Source: Hermodice carunculata
Taxonomy: Eukaryota > Annelida > Polychaeta > Eunicida > Amphinomidae
Length of the DNA: 64,000 bases
Assembly: GCA_964020975.1 (NCBI GenBank)
Contig: OZ026630.1
Coordinates: 66,796,477 to 66,860,476 of the forward strand
Direction of reading: 5' to 3'
The position numbers and the translations under genes were made by a program. Shown here piece after piece: positions 44,881 to 57,199 of the stretch. How positions within the stretch are numbered: the stretch's first letter is position 1; each line of letters begins with the position of its first letter. The notes under the pieces are model-generated. The model was not told the DNA's origin, did no database searches, and saw only the letters and a list, made by a program, of their open reading frames with translations.

Positions 44881-47301
44881 ATGGATTACTTTTTTTGTAA
44901 TGTCGGACTCCACATGTTGCCTGGTTTACTCAGAGTGGCTCATTTGGAAGCCCTTGTCAAGAACAAGTATTGGATGACAAGGTCCAGTTCGACAATGGCG
45001 CTGCAGTTTGCATATCGTGTACTATCTTTTCGCAGACCACAAGGCTGTATACTTAATTTCTTAATGGCAAGCTTAATTATCAATATGGACACCGCATCGA
45101 TGTTTGCAATAAAGTTTACTATTAGTCAGCCTGTTAACTTCGGTAAAAGTGTGAGGTTACGGGAAAATAATTACGTAAAATATTACTCATACTTAGGGTA
45201 TACACTCCTGATGACAATGTATATTTTCATTTTCTCTTGTAGTGTCTTCGTAATGAGTGATATTCTATTATCATTGTCAGGGGACATTCACCCAAATCCT
45301 AGTCCTGACAACAAAAACATTTTAAAAATTATTCATTTAAACGTAAATAGCATTGTTGCTAATAATAAACTAGAATCAATCTGTTTGCATAACAACGTAG
45401 ATGTAATTTGTCTTAATGAAACAAAGCTTGACCGTTCTATTTCTAATCTTGAATTAGAAATTCGTGGATTTTAATCGCCGATTAGGTGCGACCGTAATGT
45501 ACATGGTGGCTGTGTGGCGATGTATTCTTCCGAAATTTTAACCTATAAACAAAGAAATGATTTACACTTACTAATTTAGAGTGTTTGGTTATAGAAACCA
45601 CCATTAATACGCACAAAATTTTCATAGCTACCTTTTACAGACCACCAGGTCTGGATTTGCCTGAAAGTAGAGACTCTCTCAGTTCTTTTGACGACATTGT
45701 TGTTAAACTGATATCTGAATTGCCTAATGCAATATTCATAACAGGTGACTTTAATTTACCAGGTATTTCATGGACCGATGGGGTTTGCAAAAGTGGTTTT
45801 GACTATGATTTCCTTAACACCATTCATAGACTTAACTTACAACAAGTAGTTACAGAGCCATCCAGAGGACAGTCATACATTGATCTTGTGTTTGTAATAA
45901 AGGATTCTCTTAATAGTAAGGCCACAAACTTTTCACCTATTTCAACTTGTGATCATGAGTGTATTCTAGTATTAACACATATACAACTTGTAAAAATGTA
46001 GCTTATGAAAAGATCATATGGAACTATTCAAGGGTTGACAGAGACAAACTCCATGATTCCTTAGTTGCAGCACCGTGGGATGCTATCTTCTTAAATGGTA
46101 ATGTCAATGATATTTGTAACAAGTTTTACTACGTTTTTGAACGAAAGAGCATCTGATTGCATTCCACACAAAGAAGTAACCATCAGACCTCGTGATAAAC
46201 CATTCATGACAAGTGTATGAAGGCACCATATGATAGTGAGGGACCGTGCGTACGAAAGAGCAAAAAAAATCTGGTGGTGAGCTTGACTGGAATTACTATC
46301 ACCGGTTGAGAAACGAAGTTGTTGCTATGGTGAGAAAGGCCAACCTAGATTATTATGGTAAAGTTTATGATATTTCAAGTAATAAATTGACTGAAACTAA
46401 AAAATGGTGGCAAACCTTAAAAACTGTTTGTGGTTGGAACAATAGACCACCTATACCTTCTATCATAGAAAATGGATCTATTCTTTTGAACCCTATTGAT
46501 AAGGCTGATGCACTTAACAATTACTTTGCTTCCCAGTGGGTAACTGATCATCCCTCTTCAAAATTACCAGACCTTCACATGAAAACTGAAGAGAGACTTG
46601 AAAATATTGTAATAGAGGAGCATGAGGTTTATGATCTGTGAAGAAAGTTGAAAATCTGTAAAAGGGGGGGGGGGGGGGGCTGATGGTCTTCCAAACAAAG
46701 TATTGCGTCTTTTTGCACCATACATTTACGCTCCTCTCACCAGACTATTTAAATTATCTCTAAATACTTTTACTTTTCCAAATCCATGGAAAGAAGCGAA
46801 TGTCTGTGCTATATTTAAAAAAGATGATCCCCATTGCTCAAAAAACTATAGACCTGTGTCTCTTCTGTGTTCAATGTCCAAAGTATTTGAGAACTGCATA
46901 TTTAAAAGGTTATACAACTTTCTTTCTTCTAATGATCTGTTGACTAACTGTAATTCGGGTTCAAAAAACTAGATTCGACTGTATACCAACTTATTAGTAT
47001 AGTCCACGAATTATGCAAAGCTATTCATCAAGGTAAAGAAGTAAGAATGGTCTTTCTGGACGTATCAAAAGCCTTTGACCGTGTATGGCATCGTGGTCTA
47101 CTACATAAATTACGTGAATTTGGAGTCTCCGACCCTTTTTGTCATGGGTTAAATCATATTTAAGCTTCAGGAAGCAAAGGGTAGTACTTGAAGGTTGTTC
47201 CTCCAACTGGGTAACAATAGAATCTGGTGTCCCTCAAGGAAGTGTTCTGGGGCCGTTGCTGTTTCTTGTTTTTATAAACGATGTAGTCGATGATTTAACT
47301 T
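44881..47301 (+). pseudogene. CR1-E ORF2, N-terminal part
   Basis: A leader of 105-140 residues, depending on the Met chosen, ends in GDIHPNPSP. The endonuclease follows with IHLNVNSI, LNETKL, TFYRPPG, ITGDFNLPG and CDHECI. The RT has NYRPVSLL, FLDVSKAFDRVWH and GVPQGSVLGP. Breaks are seen near 45472, 46000, 46150, 46640 (next to a G16 run at about 46664 replacing part of a GPDG motif), 46970 and 47140. The C-terminal half lies beyond LINE-L at 52226-53190. Confidence 0.82.
45283..45306 (+). other. degenerate 2A-like motif DIHPNPSP in CR1-E
   Basis: It occupies the same position as in CR1-B, -C and -D, but the Gly before the final Pro is Ser. That Gly is essential in known 2A sequences, so skipping would not be expected here. 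Confidence 0.75.
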
Positions 47302-47446
47302 TTTATATACTTTATTCACGTATTTCAGGCCTCCGGCCTATAATACATTTATATATAATACAAAAATGAAATGAACACAACATGAGAGTGACACTTGCTA
47401 ACACAAATCAAAGAATCCATAATTATACCACTGTTGCATCCAATAA

Positions 47447-50390
47447 CTAAAAACCTTCAAATATGTATAAAGCTAAATTTAAAATTGTTCCATGTTCTTC
47501 AGACGTCAAAAGTTTTACAAAATTATATTCAATAGGATATGTGTGTGCACTTTGTAATTCTGGGAGGTATTTACATCTAAGATCATTATATCTTGAACAT
47601 TTGCACAAAAAATGAATCTCATCTTCAATAACGTGTATACCTTTAGATAAACAAAATAAACACCATCTGAGCTCTTTATCTACATGATAATGTCTACCTA
47701 ACTCAATATTAAGAGAATGAGAAGCAGTATGAAATCTAGCTAGAGCTCTACTTAACCTGAATTCCTTTAAATCTGTAACATACCTTTCAACATTTAGCAA
47801 AGTTTTAAATTTCACATAATTGAATAATTTATCGTTATCATCAATATCACTGTGCCAGTTCTGTAAGGCTATGTCTTTTAATCTTTGGTCTATATCAAGT
47901 AAAAAGACCTGAATATTTCCAACATCCTGTGTAATCCAAACAAAACCAAACCCTAATCTATAGAGTAACTGTTTTAAATTTGTAACCCAGGTTTTCCTTC
48001 CAGCCAAATCAAGATTAAAGAGCATGTCATAACATTGCCTAGGGTATCTGTTTGTATCCATTCTTAGCAGTTTGATCCAATATTTAATACTTTGTTTCAT
48101 GTAGTGAATAGAAAGAGGGTATCTACCACATTCACCTACTGCTGCTGAATAACTGTTTGACATAGATAATCCTAAATTTTTTTACAAAATTTAATTTGAA
48201 CTTTTTCTATTTTTTCACAATATGTAGTTCCCCAAACTTCAGAGCCATATAATAAGATTGGAAGTATCATTCGATCAAAAATATGAAAGGCAATATCATA
48301 AGGCAATTTTCCGCGTTTACTTTCAGAACACCTTAATAATCCGATAGCCTTCTGTGCTTTTGCTTTAGACCATCCTAATCTGGTTGAAAACATAATTCCC
48401 AAGTACTTATAATAAGAAGTAACTTCTAATAACTCGTGCTCAAAATAAAATTGTTCACTCTTACGAAAAGGTCCACCATTTCTGCAAACCATAACTTTTG
48501 TCTTATTTGTATTTACATTCATGACCCATTTGCCACAAAATTCAACTAAAACATTTATTTGTTTTTGCAGACGACCAATTATATCTGCAATATCTACAAT
48601 ATCATCAGCAAATTTAAGGGCAAGAACATTTGGGCATTCTGGAGAAACAAACACTCCTTTACAACCCTGTTTTTCCAAATCAAGTACAAAATCATTGATA
48701 TACAAAACAAAGAGGAACGGGCTGACCATGCATCCTTGCCGGGTTCCTATACTACATTCAAATAATTCAGTTAGTCCTTCAGGTGTACGGATGCATGATT
48801 TTAACTCAGAGTTGACTTGAGTACATTTAATACTTTCCCATGTATACCATAACTAAAAAGTCTATACCACAAATAGTCATGTCGAACTCGGTCAAACGCT
48901 TTAGAAAAATCGATAAATAAAAGTTATAATCTGCCACCTTTTTTGGTTAAATATTTTTCTTTCAGTGCATTTAATGTAAATATATGGTCAATGGTTGACC
49001 TGCCTTTTCTAAAACCACACTGAGATTCATGGATTTTTCCAAGTCTTTCGCTCCAATCTGTAAGTCTGTTATTTATAATTTTCGTAAAAATTTTGCTACA
49101 GACAACTAAAATGGATATACCTCTATAATTATCTTTAGCTTCTTTAGACCCACCCTTGTGGATAGCACATAAAATGGCTTGAGGCCATTTATTAGGAAAA
49201 GTTTCCTGGCTCAAAATACTGTTAAATAATAAGAGAAGATATGGTATTATTTTATCTTTGGAAGCTTTTAAAAATTCAATGCTAACGCCATCAACCCCCA
49301 GGGGCTTTCTTATTTTTCATACTTTTCAGTGCCTTTTCAACTTCTGCAACCTCAACTGGTATATTCAACTCCATTGGTTCATTTCCTATACATGTATCAC
49401 ACCATAAATCATGACTATTTGATTCTTCTTGTATTTCATCAGCAAAAGTACTATTATTCACATTGGGATTATACAATGCTTTAAAGTACTGAAACCATTC
49501 ATCAGGTGTTATACTACTAGAACTATGAGAACATTGTCCTTAAATATGTTGGCAGCATTTGTTTACATCATTTTTCACTTGATTCCAACTTACTCTGTTG
49601 CTTTTCTTTCCACTTTCTCCCTGCATGATGATCTGTATTTATTCTTGGCAAACCTATATTTTTAAAAATCATCTTCACTATTACTTTCTCTAAATTTTTG
49701 TAAGAGGCTGTTTTTAGTCTGTTTCGCACTCAGGCAATCTTCATCAAACCATCTTTCATCATGATATTCCTGGGAACCAAATGTAAGTTTCATATTTACA
49801 GCTGCTCTCTGATATATTTTTTTCTAATATTTCTACACTTTTGTCCACATCATTTTCCACTATATCTTGAAATGCCTTAAATTCACTTTCTGCAGTTTCG
49901 TCATATAACATTGTAATAAATCGTTCTTTTTCATCCTCATTCCAAGCAAATCTTACATAATCTGACACTGTTTGTTCACCACTGTTATGCTCATTCTGTA
50001 GTGAATTACTTTGTATAAAACATTGGATTGGACAATGATCAGACTCATCAAAATCCAGCACATGAAAATAAGTTACATTTGAAAATAAGTTGGTATGTCC
50101 AATCAAATAGTCCACAACGCTATGTCCATTATTTGCAAAGCAAGTAAAATTTCCTTCGAGATCACCCTTAATACGTCCATTAAATATATGTATATCAAAG
50201 TTACAGCATAACTCAACTAGGAGCTGTCCATATTTGTTCACCTTAAGATCCTTATTTGACCTGTCAGTATCAAATGCATCCTTTTCATACCAGTCAGTAT
50301 TGTCGATGTATTCTGTACCATCATGTTCAATAAAGTCATTTAAATTTCCAGATCTAGCATTCAGAGTGTTATTTTGATATTCAAAATATC
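47447..50390 (-). pseudogene. LINE-L ORF2, lacking the N-terminal half of its endonuclease
   Basis: In coding order: NARSGNLNDF and SVVDYLIGHT with ESDHCPI (the endonuclease second half); EVEKALKSMKNKKAPGG; AIHKGGSKEAKDNYRGIS; CGFRKGRSTIDHIFTL; TRQGCMVSPFLFVLYINDF; LKFADDIVD; YKYLGIMFS; LPILLYGSEVWG; and a terminal C-x2-C...H-x3-C cluster (CLFC..HFLCKC) ending in FEGF. Frame breaks lie near 49759, 49500, 49300, 48925, 48735 and 48170. The motif set fits LINE clades that read GTRQGC in place of GVPQGS. I cannot fix the clade without a tree. Confidence 0.8.
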
Positions 50391-50404
50391 TAATTCATTG
50401 CTTT

Positions 50405-51235
50405 ATATATACATGAGGTGGTGATCATTTGTATGATGGATTTTAATCAATTATAATTGATTGTTAAATCCTTACGTCGCTTTCCGCTCAGATATCAATG
50501 TTTTGTTATTCACTGCTGTTTGTGGATCACATTTGCATTTAATTTTGTACTGACGTCAGTGGTCACATGCCCGGTTCCTAGAAATCTTTTGTATCTTTTG
50601 TACATTCCCGCAAAATTTCATTGCTCCCTTTGTTCGCTTCAAGCAAGACGTGTTGCAGTTTTTCCCACCCTCCCACCCATTATCTTATGAGACATGTTTT
50701 CTCTTCCTTGGATTATATTTTGTTTTGTGAATATGTTTGTATACAGGTATTTATTCCTGGTCTGTCATTATTTTACTACAGATATATTATGTCTGATTAT
50801 GCTGCAATTGATAGGTTCATAGGACTTGCTTTTGTTTAGTTCTTCAGAGATATTGTCTTTCATATATATTATACGGTTTTTTTTCATAAATATATGTTTA
50901 CACATGTACAGCTGGGTACTTTGCTGCATGATCTATTGTATTAACGACAGACATTCAATCATGTATATTCTTTTGGAGAACGGACGTTATTATATGTAGA
51001 TTTGAGTACTTTCTCTGTTACATCTATCGCAACGTGTTCATTGCATGGAGTTTTCCATGTGCTTTAGGTGTATTTGACACATGACAACCTTTTCTTTTTC
51101 ATACTTGGGCGGGTTAGTATAGACATGTTTTGGTTTTTGTTTGTTTCTTGTTTTGTATTGGTTTCTTTTTCCTTTTGGTTCTTGTCTACACTTCCTGTGT
51201 TTGGCCAAAAATAAAACGTTAATTTAAAAAAAATG
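50405..51235 (+). mobile_element. possible plus-strand 3' UTR insertion within LINE-L
   Basis: The stretch ends on the plus strand in AATAAAA, then TTAATTT and A8 (about 51211-51233), like the 3' end of a retrotransposed transcript. TGCTTT occurs at both edges (50399-50404 and 51234-51239). LINE-L coding resumes on each side, but the first half of the endonuclease is absent, so a deletion must also be assumed. No protein is recognised in it. Confidence 0.4.
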
Positions 51236-51249
51236 CTTTGCGTTTGCTT

Positions 51250-52033
51250 CTTTTTCCTCTTGTATAGATTAGAAAGGAATTTGATTATAAACATAAGTAC
51301 GACCATCAACGATAAGTTTGTTATATTTCAATGTTGCTCCCAAGTTCTCTCTCTCTCTTTCAACATGAAAGGGACCAATTTTCTCCTGTCACTGCGGACA
51401 TGGTCTGTAAAGTCTTCTGACGCTCCAAGACTGGAGTCCCTTTTCCAGATTTTCCTGGCCGCAATCAATACTTTCTCCTTGACTTTCCATCTTGAGAATT
51501 TGGCAATAATTGGTCGAGGTTTTTCTCCCTTCTTTTGCCCTATCGTGTGGGCTCTTTCTATTTCAACTTCTCTCTCATCTTCTGCATTGTCAATTTTTAG
51601 TTCTTTTGCCATAATCCCTCTTATCTTGTTTTCACAGTCCAACCAGCTTTCTTTTTCATCTTTACTATTCTCAGGTACTCCATAAAATATTACATTGCCT
51701 TGACTGTTCCTCATGTTTGCAAACTTTTTCTTTCAGTTTCTCATTTTCAGTCCTCAAATTTTCAAGCTCTTTTTCCATAGTTCCCATAGTCTTCATAAGA
51801 TTTTGCACAGTCTTTTCTAAATCTTCAAATCTCTGTTCCAAGTTGGCCTCCTCTGGTAAAATGCCTGGTTGTTCAGAAACAGAAGACTTGCTCCTTGTAT
51901 CAGGGCCAGGGTTGGTTTCTATATCTCCACACAAAAGCAGCACACATGCCACCAGTGTGAGTCTGAGGGCTCCACTTACTGACCCCCTGGTCAATAGAAT
52001 GGTGGCCAGTCTGTGGTGTGGCCTCACAGGCAT
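51250..52033 (-). pseudogene. LINE-L ORF1: 2A-bearing leader, coiled coil, RRM-like domain
   Basis: The ATG at 52033 has A at -3. Residues 1-44 are a hydrophobic leader (LTLVACVLLLC) ending in GDIETNPGP. A coiled coil follows (EQRFEDLEKTVQNLMKT...LENLRTENEKLKEKV). After a frame change near 51700 comes an RRM/CTD (GNVIFYGVPE, ERAHTIGQKK, KPRPIIAKFSRW, KRDSSLGASEDFT, RRKLVPFMLK). A second frame change at the short GA run near 51340 precedes the end (YNKLIVDGRTYVYN). It is presumably the RNA-binding partner of the ORF2 protein. Confidence 0.82.
51902..51925 (-). other. canonical 2A motif DIETNPGP in LINE-L ORF1
   Basis: D-I-E-T-N-P-G-P at residues 37-44, preceded by LLLCG. It fits the D(V/I)ExNPGP consensus exactly, including the Glu that is His in the CR1 copies. 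Skipping would release a 43-residue hydrophobic peptide and start the ORF1 protein at Pro44. Confidence 0.85.
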
Positions 52034-52225
52034 GGTAAATGTACCAATCTTTGCTCTCCACTATTCTGCGCCAATACCCATGTTTGGTGCTATTTAAGCA
52101 ATCTCTTATAATCACCACTGAAGAACTATATGTGTAAACTCAAAAGTTCTAGAAAATTTCCAACCTCATATTCAGAGCACTTGATTCCCAATGTAGAATA
52201 TTCTGTCACCAGGTGTCACCCCTCC

Positions 52226-53190
52226 GATTTAACTTGTAAAGCTTATCTATTTGCTGATGACACAACTTTATTTGAATTTGTTAACACACCTGAAGAAACG
52301 ACTATCAGTCTGAACGAAAACTTATCTGTTGTAAAAGAATGGGGTAAGAAATGGAAAGATGTTTTTAACCCAAGTTACCATGCAATGCATTAGAAAGTAT
52401 GTATACGTCATTTATTCGGCCCATCCTTGAATATGATGTACCTATTTTTGACAATTGGTCACAGAAAGGTAAGAAACAATTAGAATCTGTCCAATACAAA
52501 GCATCTTTGTATGTATCTGGTTCGATGAAAACATCTAGCCAAGTCAAAATATCAAATTGTCTGGCGAGTCTGGAAGATAGACGGAAATTTATCAAGCTTG
52601 TTATGTATTATAAAATTGTTACTGGTCTATGCCCTCAATACCTTCAAGACTTAATTCCTGTACATAACGCAGATAGGGTTAATTACCCGCTGAGAAACAT
52701 TAATGATCGCACATTAGTGCACTCGCGTAAATTGAGATTCAAGAATTCCTTCATTCCATCAACCACTCGCCTGTGGAATACACTTCCACTTCAAGTAAGG
52801 AATGCTCCATCTTTAAACACTTTTAAAACATCAGTTAGATCAATATATTTTCCATCCAGACTAGGTCACTTAAGACACGGACCTCGGAAGCTTAATATTT
52901 TGTTAAATCGTCTGAGAGTTGACTTCAGTGCTCTTAATCCTCATCTTTATTCACGAAACCTATGTGACTCTCCAGCTTGCTCTTGTGGCTTTCGGGCTGA
53001 AACTATTATTCATTATATGCTGCAGTGTCCATTTTACAACACCCATAGACAAGTTCTTCTAACAAGGGTCTCTGAAATTCTTGCCACTGGCAACACAGGT
53101 ATTATTTTTGAAACTTTACGTCAAACCGAGAAAATCAATTTACTTCAATTTGGTACCCATCCGCTACATTCTTCAGTAACTGTTCTTTGA
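52226..53190 (+). pseudogene. CR1-E ORF2, C-terminal part
   Basis: It resumes with CKAYLFADDTTLFEF, then WGKKWKDVFN. About 80 codons expected between the palm and RPILEY are missing (deletion near 52375-52400). From 52399 the frame is open: YTSFIRPILEY, EDRRKFIKLVMYYK, C-S-C-x8-H-x4-C, to a stop at 53190. This completes the element split by LINE-L. Confidence 0.83.
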
Positions 53191-53301
53191 TGGACGCGTG
53201 AGGTCAATACATAATGAGCACTTTAAGATTCAAAAAGTTCTTAAGGGGAGACGACACTGATGACACTGGTTAGTCACATTGTATTCATATATTAGTCCAT
53301 G

Positions 53302-53430
53302 AGCTGAGGGCCCAATTTTGACCAATTGGTACCTTCTGAGGGCACCAAACTTAACAATGCTTTTTTGATTGGTGTATGTCTCAGGAACTCAAAACAGCAT
53401 GATGGACTTTTCTGCGGCACAGCTTTTAGT
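53302..53430. repeat. left arm of an inverted repeat pair
   Basis: 'gtccatgagctgagggc...ggtaccttctgagggcacc' and 'gcatgatggacttttc' reappear in inverse orientation at 57925-58055. The arms are diverged and about 130 bp long. They enclose the Penelope-like element. Confidence 0.75.
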
Positions 53431-54119
53431 CAGTATACGCAATTTAATAGATGTACGCTATTTTGCATAAAAGGTGAAAAAATTGTGCATAGTGATCCGT
53501 TTGATTAGTATACATGTCACAAGACAAAGGATAGCAAGATTTGAATCACAGTTTGTTATTTGAAATGGAAACTTGAGGAAATGGAGGTGCTAATCAATTT
53601 TAATAAATGTGAAAAGACTGCTAATCATTCCTAATCAATATAGATTTATAATAGTGAAAGTGCTAAACATTGTAGAATAAGGTAACTTGAACAGGTCAGT
53701 ATATGCCTCATCGAAACAACTGTTAATAAACTTTGAGGAACTTTCCTGCACTGCTAAACAATGCTAATCAATATTTATTCATGGTAAGGAAAGTGCCAAT
53801 CAATAAGACAGTCTTCCTGTTTGGAGAAATTAGAACCCATAGACAAGCTAGGGTTACCCATATGCCAGAAAATGTATACCGCGATGTACGTATATTGTTT
53901 TTTACTGTCACTATATATCTAATTTACATAACACATATTAGCATATCACAATAGATACCACCTTTTGGCCAAATTGATTTGTAAATTTGAACATATAAAA
54001 TCAATTAGATGCAGGTTGTTGAAATGAATGTAGATTACTCTTGATTGTAAATATTACAAAACCAAAATATTATGTACAATAGCTGTAGGTTCATTGTATG
54101 GTCATGACAGCAGAATTAA

Positions 54120-56830
54120 AGGACAAATAACATTTTTCAATGTTTAACCAATGTATGGAAGAACCCTTTAGAAACAACAGACAAGGAACTTTTGCAGTGG
54201 TAGCTAGGAATGAAAACAGAAGAAACGTAGACTTCCCTACATACAATAGATTTCAGGTATTTCAACCTTGACATGACACAGACCTATTAGACAGTCAAAA
54301 CCAAGGTCAGAGATATGAAATAGGCCGAAATGTAGAAAATGAAGAAGAGTTTCCTTTTTTACAAAGAGGACCACGTCAAAATACACAATGGCGCTCTCTA
54401 CAAGAGCAAAAAGGCTACACAAATCAAAGAGGACAAAGACCACAAACAAACCAGAGACACTCAAGAGAAGCAAGAGACCTACCAAAAGAGCAAGGATGCA
54501 ACAGATGGAGAGAAAGAACGCAACAATACCCCCAACAGTAGGAGCCAAGAAGATATTAACTTCAAATACATCTATTGTTAAAATTATAAACTTATCAAGC
54601 AAACAATTGACACAAGGACAAGTAAAGCTGCTTAAAAAGGGATTGAAATCCACACCGACACCAAGAAAAGACACAGAAGAACAAGTATGTGATATTTTAA
54701 AATTTTGTCGTACATTACGTCTGAAAGAATTTCTCCACAATACAGATCAGGAATGGGATGAATCGCAGGTCATAAGAAAAAGTTCTTTCACCCCTCCTAA
54801 AAGTCAAAATGAGACAGAAAAATGTATTGACAGACTGAAAGAAATTGCGCACTCTCTCCACAAAGTACCTTCACCCACCAACAAAAAAAATTTGACTAAA
54901 GAGGTATGAATGAATTTGGAAACTGACAATTCTATCATAATTGAGGAAAAGGAAGCAGACAAGGGTGGAGCAGTTGTCATTATGGACACCGATTATTATG
55001 CTGAAAAGATCAAATCATTACTTAATCATGAACAATTTTATGAGCGATGCGAACCAGACAGAGAAAATACAGTGAGTGATAAATTAAGAAAATTTATTGA
55101 CAAATATCGTAACATCTTTACAACGAAAGAAAGAAATTATCTGGATGGTTTGCAGTCAAGAACAAGTAATTTATACGGCTTACCGAAAGTTCATAAATTT
55201 GATATAATCAAAAAAGCTATAAAAGAACAAGATGGTATATATGTATATATTATTCGACCTACAGATTTAAAATTCCGACCGATCGTCGCTGAACCGGTAT
55301 GCAATACGAGTAGGCTTAGTGAACCGATAAACGAAATTTTAAAACCGTATTTATTTCATGTAGACAGCTAGGCGTGACAATATCGACTTCATCAATAAAA
55401 AATATCCCGAGAGAAAGTCAAGGATCGGTATTTAGTCAGTTTGGATGTTATTAATTTATATAGTAACATACCTAATAAGGTAGGAAAGCGTGCGATTGCA
55501 CACTGGCTGAAAAAATATCCTGACACAAAAGATCAACGTTTCACAAGATAATTTGTTGTGGAAGGTCTTTCACTAACATTAGAAAATAATGTGTTCAGAT
55601 TTGATGGAGAATACTACATACAGAAAAAAGGATGTGCGATGGGAACTAAATGTGCACCAACTTATGCAACGCTTAGTCTTGGATATCTAGAAGTTTTGTT
55701 ATACGCAAAACTTAGAAATACATCCAAATCCTTCGCCATGTTCTTAAAAGAAACTGGAAACGTTATCTAGATGACTGTTTTATAATGTGGACAAAGTCGC
55801 TGTCAGATTCACATGATTTTCACCAACTTTTAAATCAGCTTGAACCAAGTATTCAATATGAAATGAAATATAGTCAATGTGAATTAGAATTTTTAGACTT
55901 GAAAGTTCTTCAAAATGATGGAAAGATTTCACTGGATATATACGACAAGAATACAGATACTAATCAGTATGTGCCATTCAATTCATGTCACCCACGGCAC
56001 ACTAAGACGCATATTCCATATAATGAAGCAAGAAGGATCTGTACAATTGTAGAAAATACAAATACAAAAGCAACGCATCTGGATGAACTGGGAAATTTTC
56101 TAAAAGACAGGGACTACACAGATTCACGCATTCCAATGGGTGTTTTGCAAGCCTTAAGTGTAACACAAGAATCATTAAGAAAGGACCGCAAAAATCACAA
56201 GGGGAACGACAAAAATCTGGTCATGATCACAAGATACAATCCTAACAATCCAATGATAATACCACAAATACGCGAAACCCTTAAAATCTTGGAAATGGAT
56301 CCCTCAGTTGGAGAAATATTTAAAAATCTGAATTTTATTTCAAGCCAAAGACAGCTTGGTAATTTAAAACAAATTCTTACGAGAGCAAACTTTGAATCAG
56401 GGGACAATCAAGGCGGGAGCAAAAAAAATGTGGTCTTCATCGTTGTAAGAATTGTATAAACACTATAGTTACTGACACAACTTCGCTGAACACAACAGGA
56501 AAGCTACCAAACTGTCAAATTAGAACAGAAATGGACTGTTTGAGTAAACATTTGATTTATGCGATTATCTATAGAGGATGCAATGAGGTATACATAGGAT
56601 CTACAGGCAACGAACTACGCAGGCGCATGACTTTACACAGGCAGCAAATACGGCTGCCTGAGACACGGCAAATTCAGCTCAGTAAACATATTGATATTTG
56701 TTCTAATCTTGTGCCTAAATTCTTTGTATGTCCCATATATCAGATGTGAAATGATTCTGACATAGAAAGAGAGCAAAAAGAATTCATATTCCAACGTAAA
56801 TACAAGCCGAGACTGAATAGTATAATTTAC
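54120..56830 (+). mobile_element. Penelope-like element with GIY-YIG endonuclease, decayed
   Basis: In order it holds a basic N-terminal region with NLSSKQLTQGQVKLLKKGL (about 54590-54660), a reverse transcriptase region (about 54910-55780) with GGAVVIMDTDYY, YGLPKVHK, KGCAMGTKCAPTYA and YLDD, a thumb/linker region (55785-56440), and a GIY-YIG-type endonuclease (56531-56749) with IYAI, VYIGST and RRRM..H. This domain order is that of endonuclease-bearing Penelope-like elements. It is broken in several places, roughly half a dozen, and looks moderately old. Ends were not fixed. Confidence 0.87.
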
Positions 56831-57109
56831 TAATTATTTATAGTAATCTGGGACAAATTAGGCTTATTTTCATTACGAGACGTTTATTATTAATTGATAT
56901 GGCAATGACGTCATGTAATAGGCCTAAATCAGTAACGTAATAAATGAACATGATAATATGCCTCTATCCTAATAGATTTCACTATAACAACAGATAACGT
57001 CAAGATTATGCTGGACTGAAAATTATTTCAACATCTATGCCTATGGAGCTTGACAATACATTAAAATGCTGAAACCCGTTGCGTCTGAAACGCAAAAAAT
57101 GCTTTTACA

Positions 57110-57112
<3 letters not shown>

Positions 57113-57196
<84 letters not shown>
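57113..57196. repeat. (TA)n microsatellite, about 84 bp
   Basis: A perfect TA array shortly after the 'ctgaaacccgttgcgtctgaaacgc' region at 57069. Confidence 0.98.

Positions 57197-57199
<3 letters not shown>

Larger units (their letters stand above)
42560..47301 (+). mobile_element. CR1-E, 5' part (continues at 52226-53200)
   Basis: The order is a short 5' UTR, decayed ORF1 (42710-43658), a spacer of about 1.2-1.3 kb, and ORF2 up to DVVDDLT at 47301. LINE-L is inserted there. The downstream half starts at 52226 with the same ten bases (gatttaactt), so DDLT-CKAYLFADD would be continuous without the insertion. The 5' end is approximate. Confidence 0.82.
47302..52225 (-). mobile_element. LINE-L, full-span LINE of a non-CR1 clade, inserted in CR1-E
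   Basis: The ten bases gatttaactt flank it (47292-47301 and 52226-52235), a clear target duplication. On the minus strand: 5' UTR (52225-52034), ORF1 (from 52033), disturbed ORF2 (to 47447), and a 3' end with an 'aggccggaggcct' stem and an AATAAA next to the junction, without a long poly(A). The Cys/His end CLFC...HFLCKC and RT motifs TRQGCMVSP and FADDI separate it from the CR1 copies. It is younger than CR1-E. A further plus-strand piece (50405-51235) lies within it. Confidence 0.87.
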
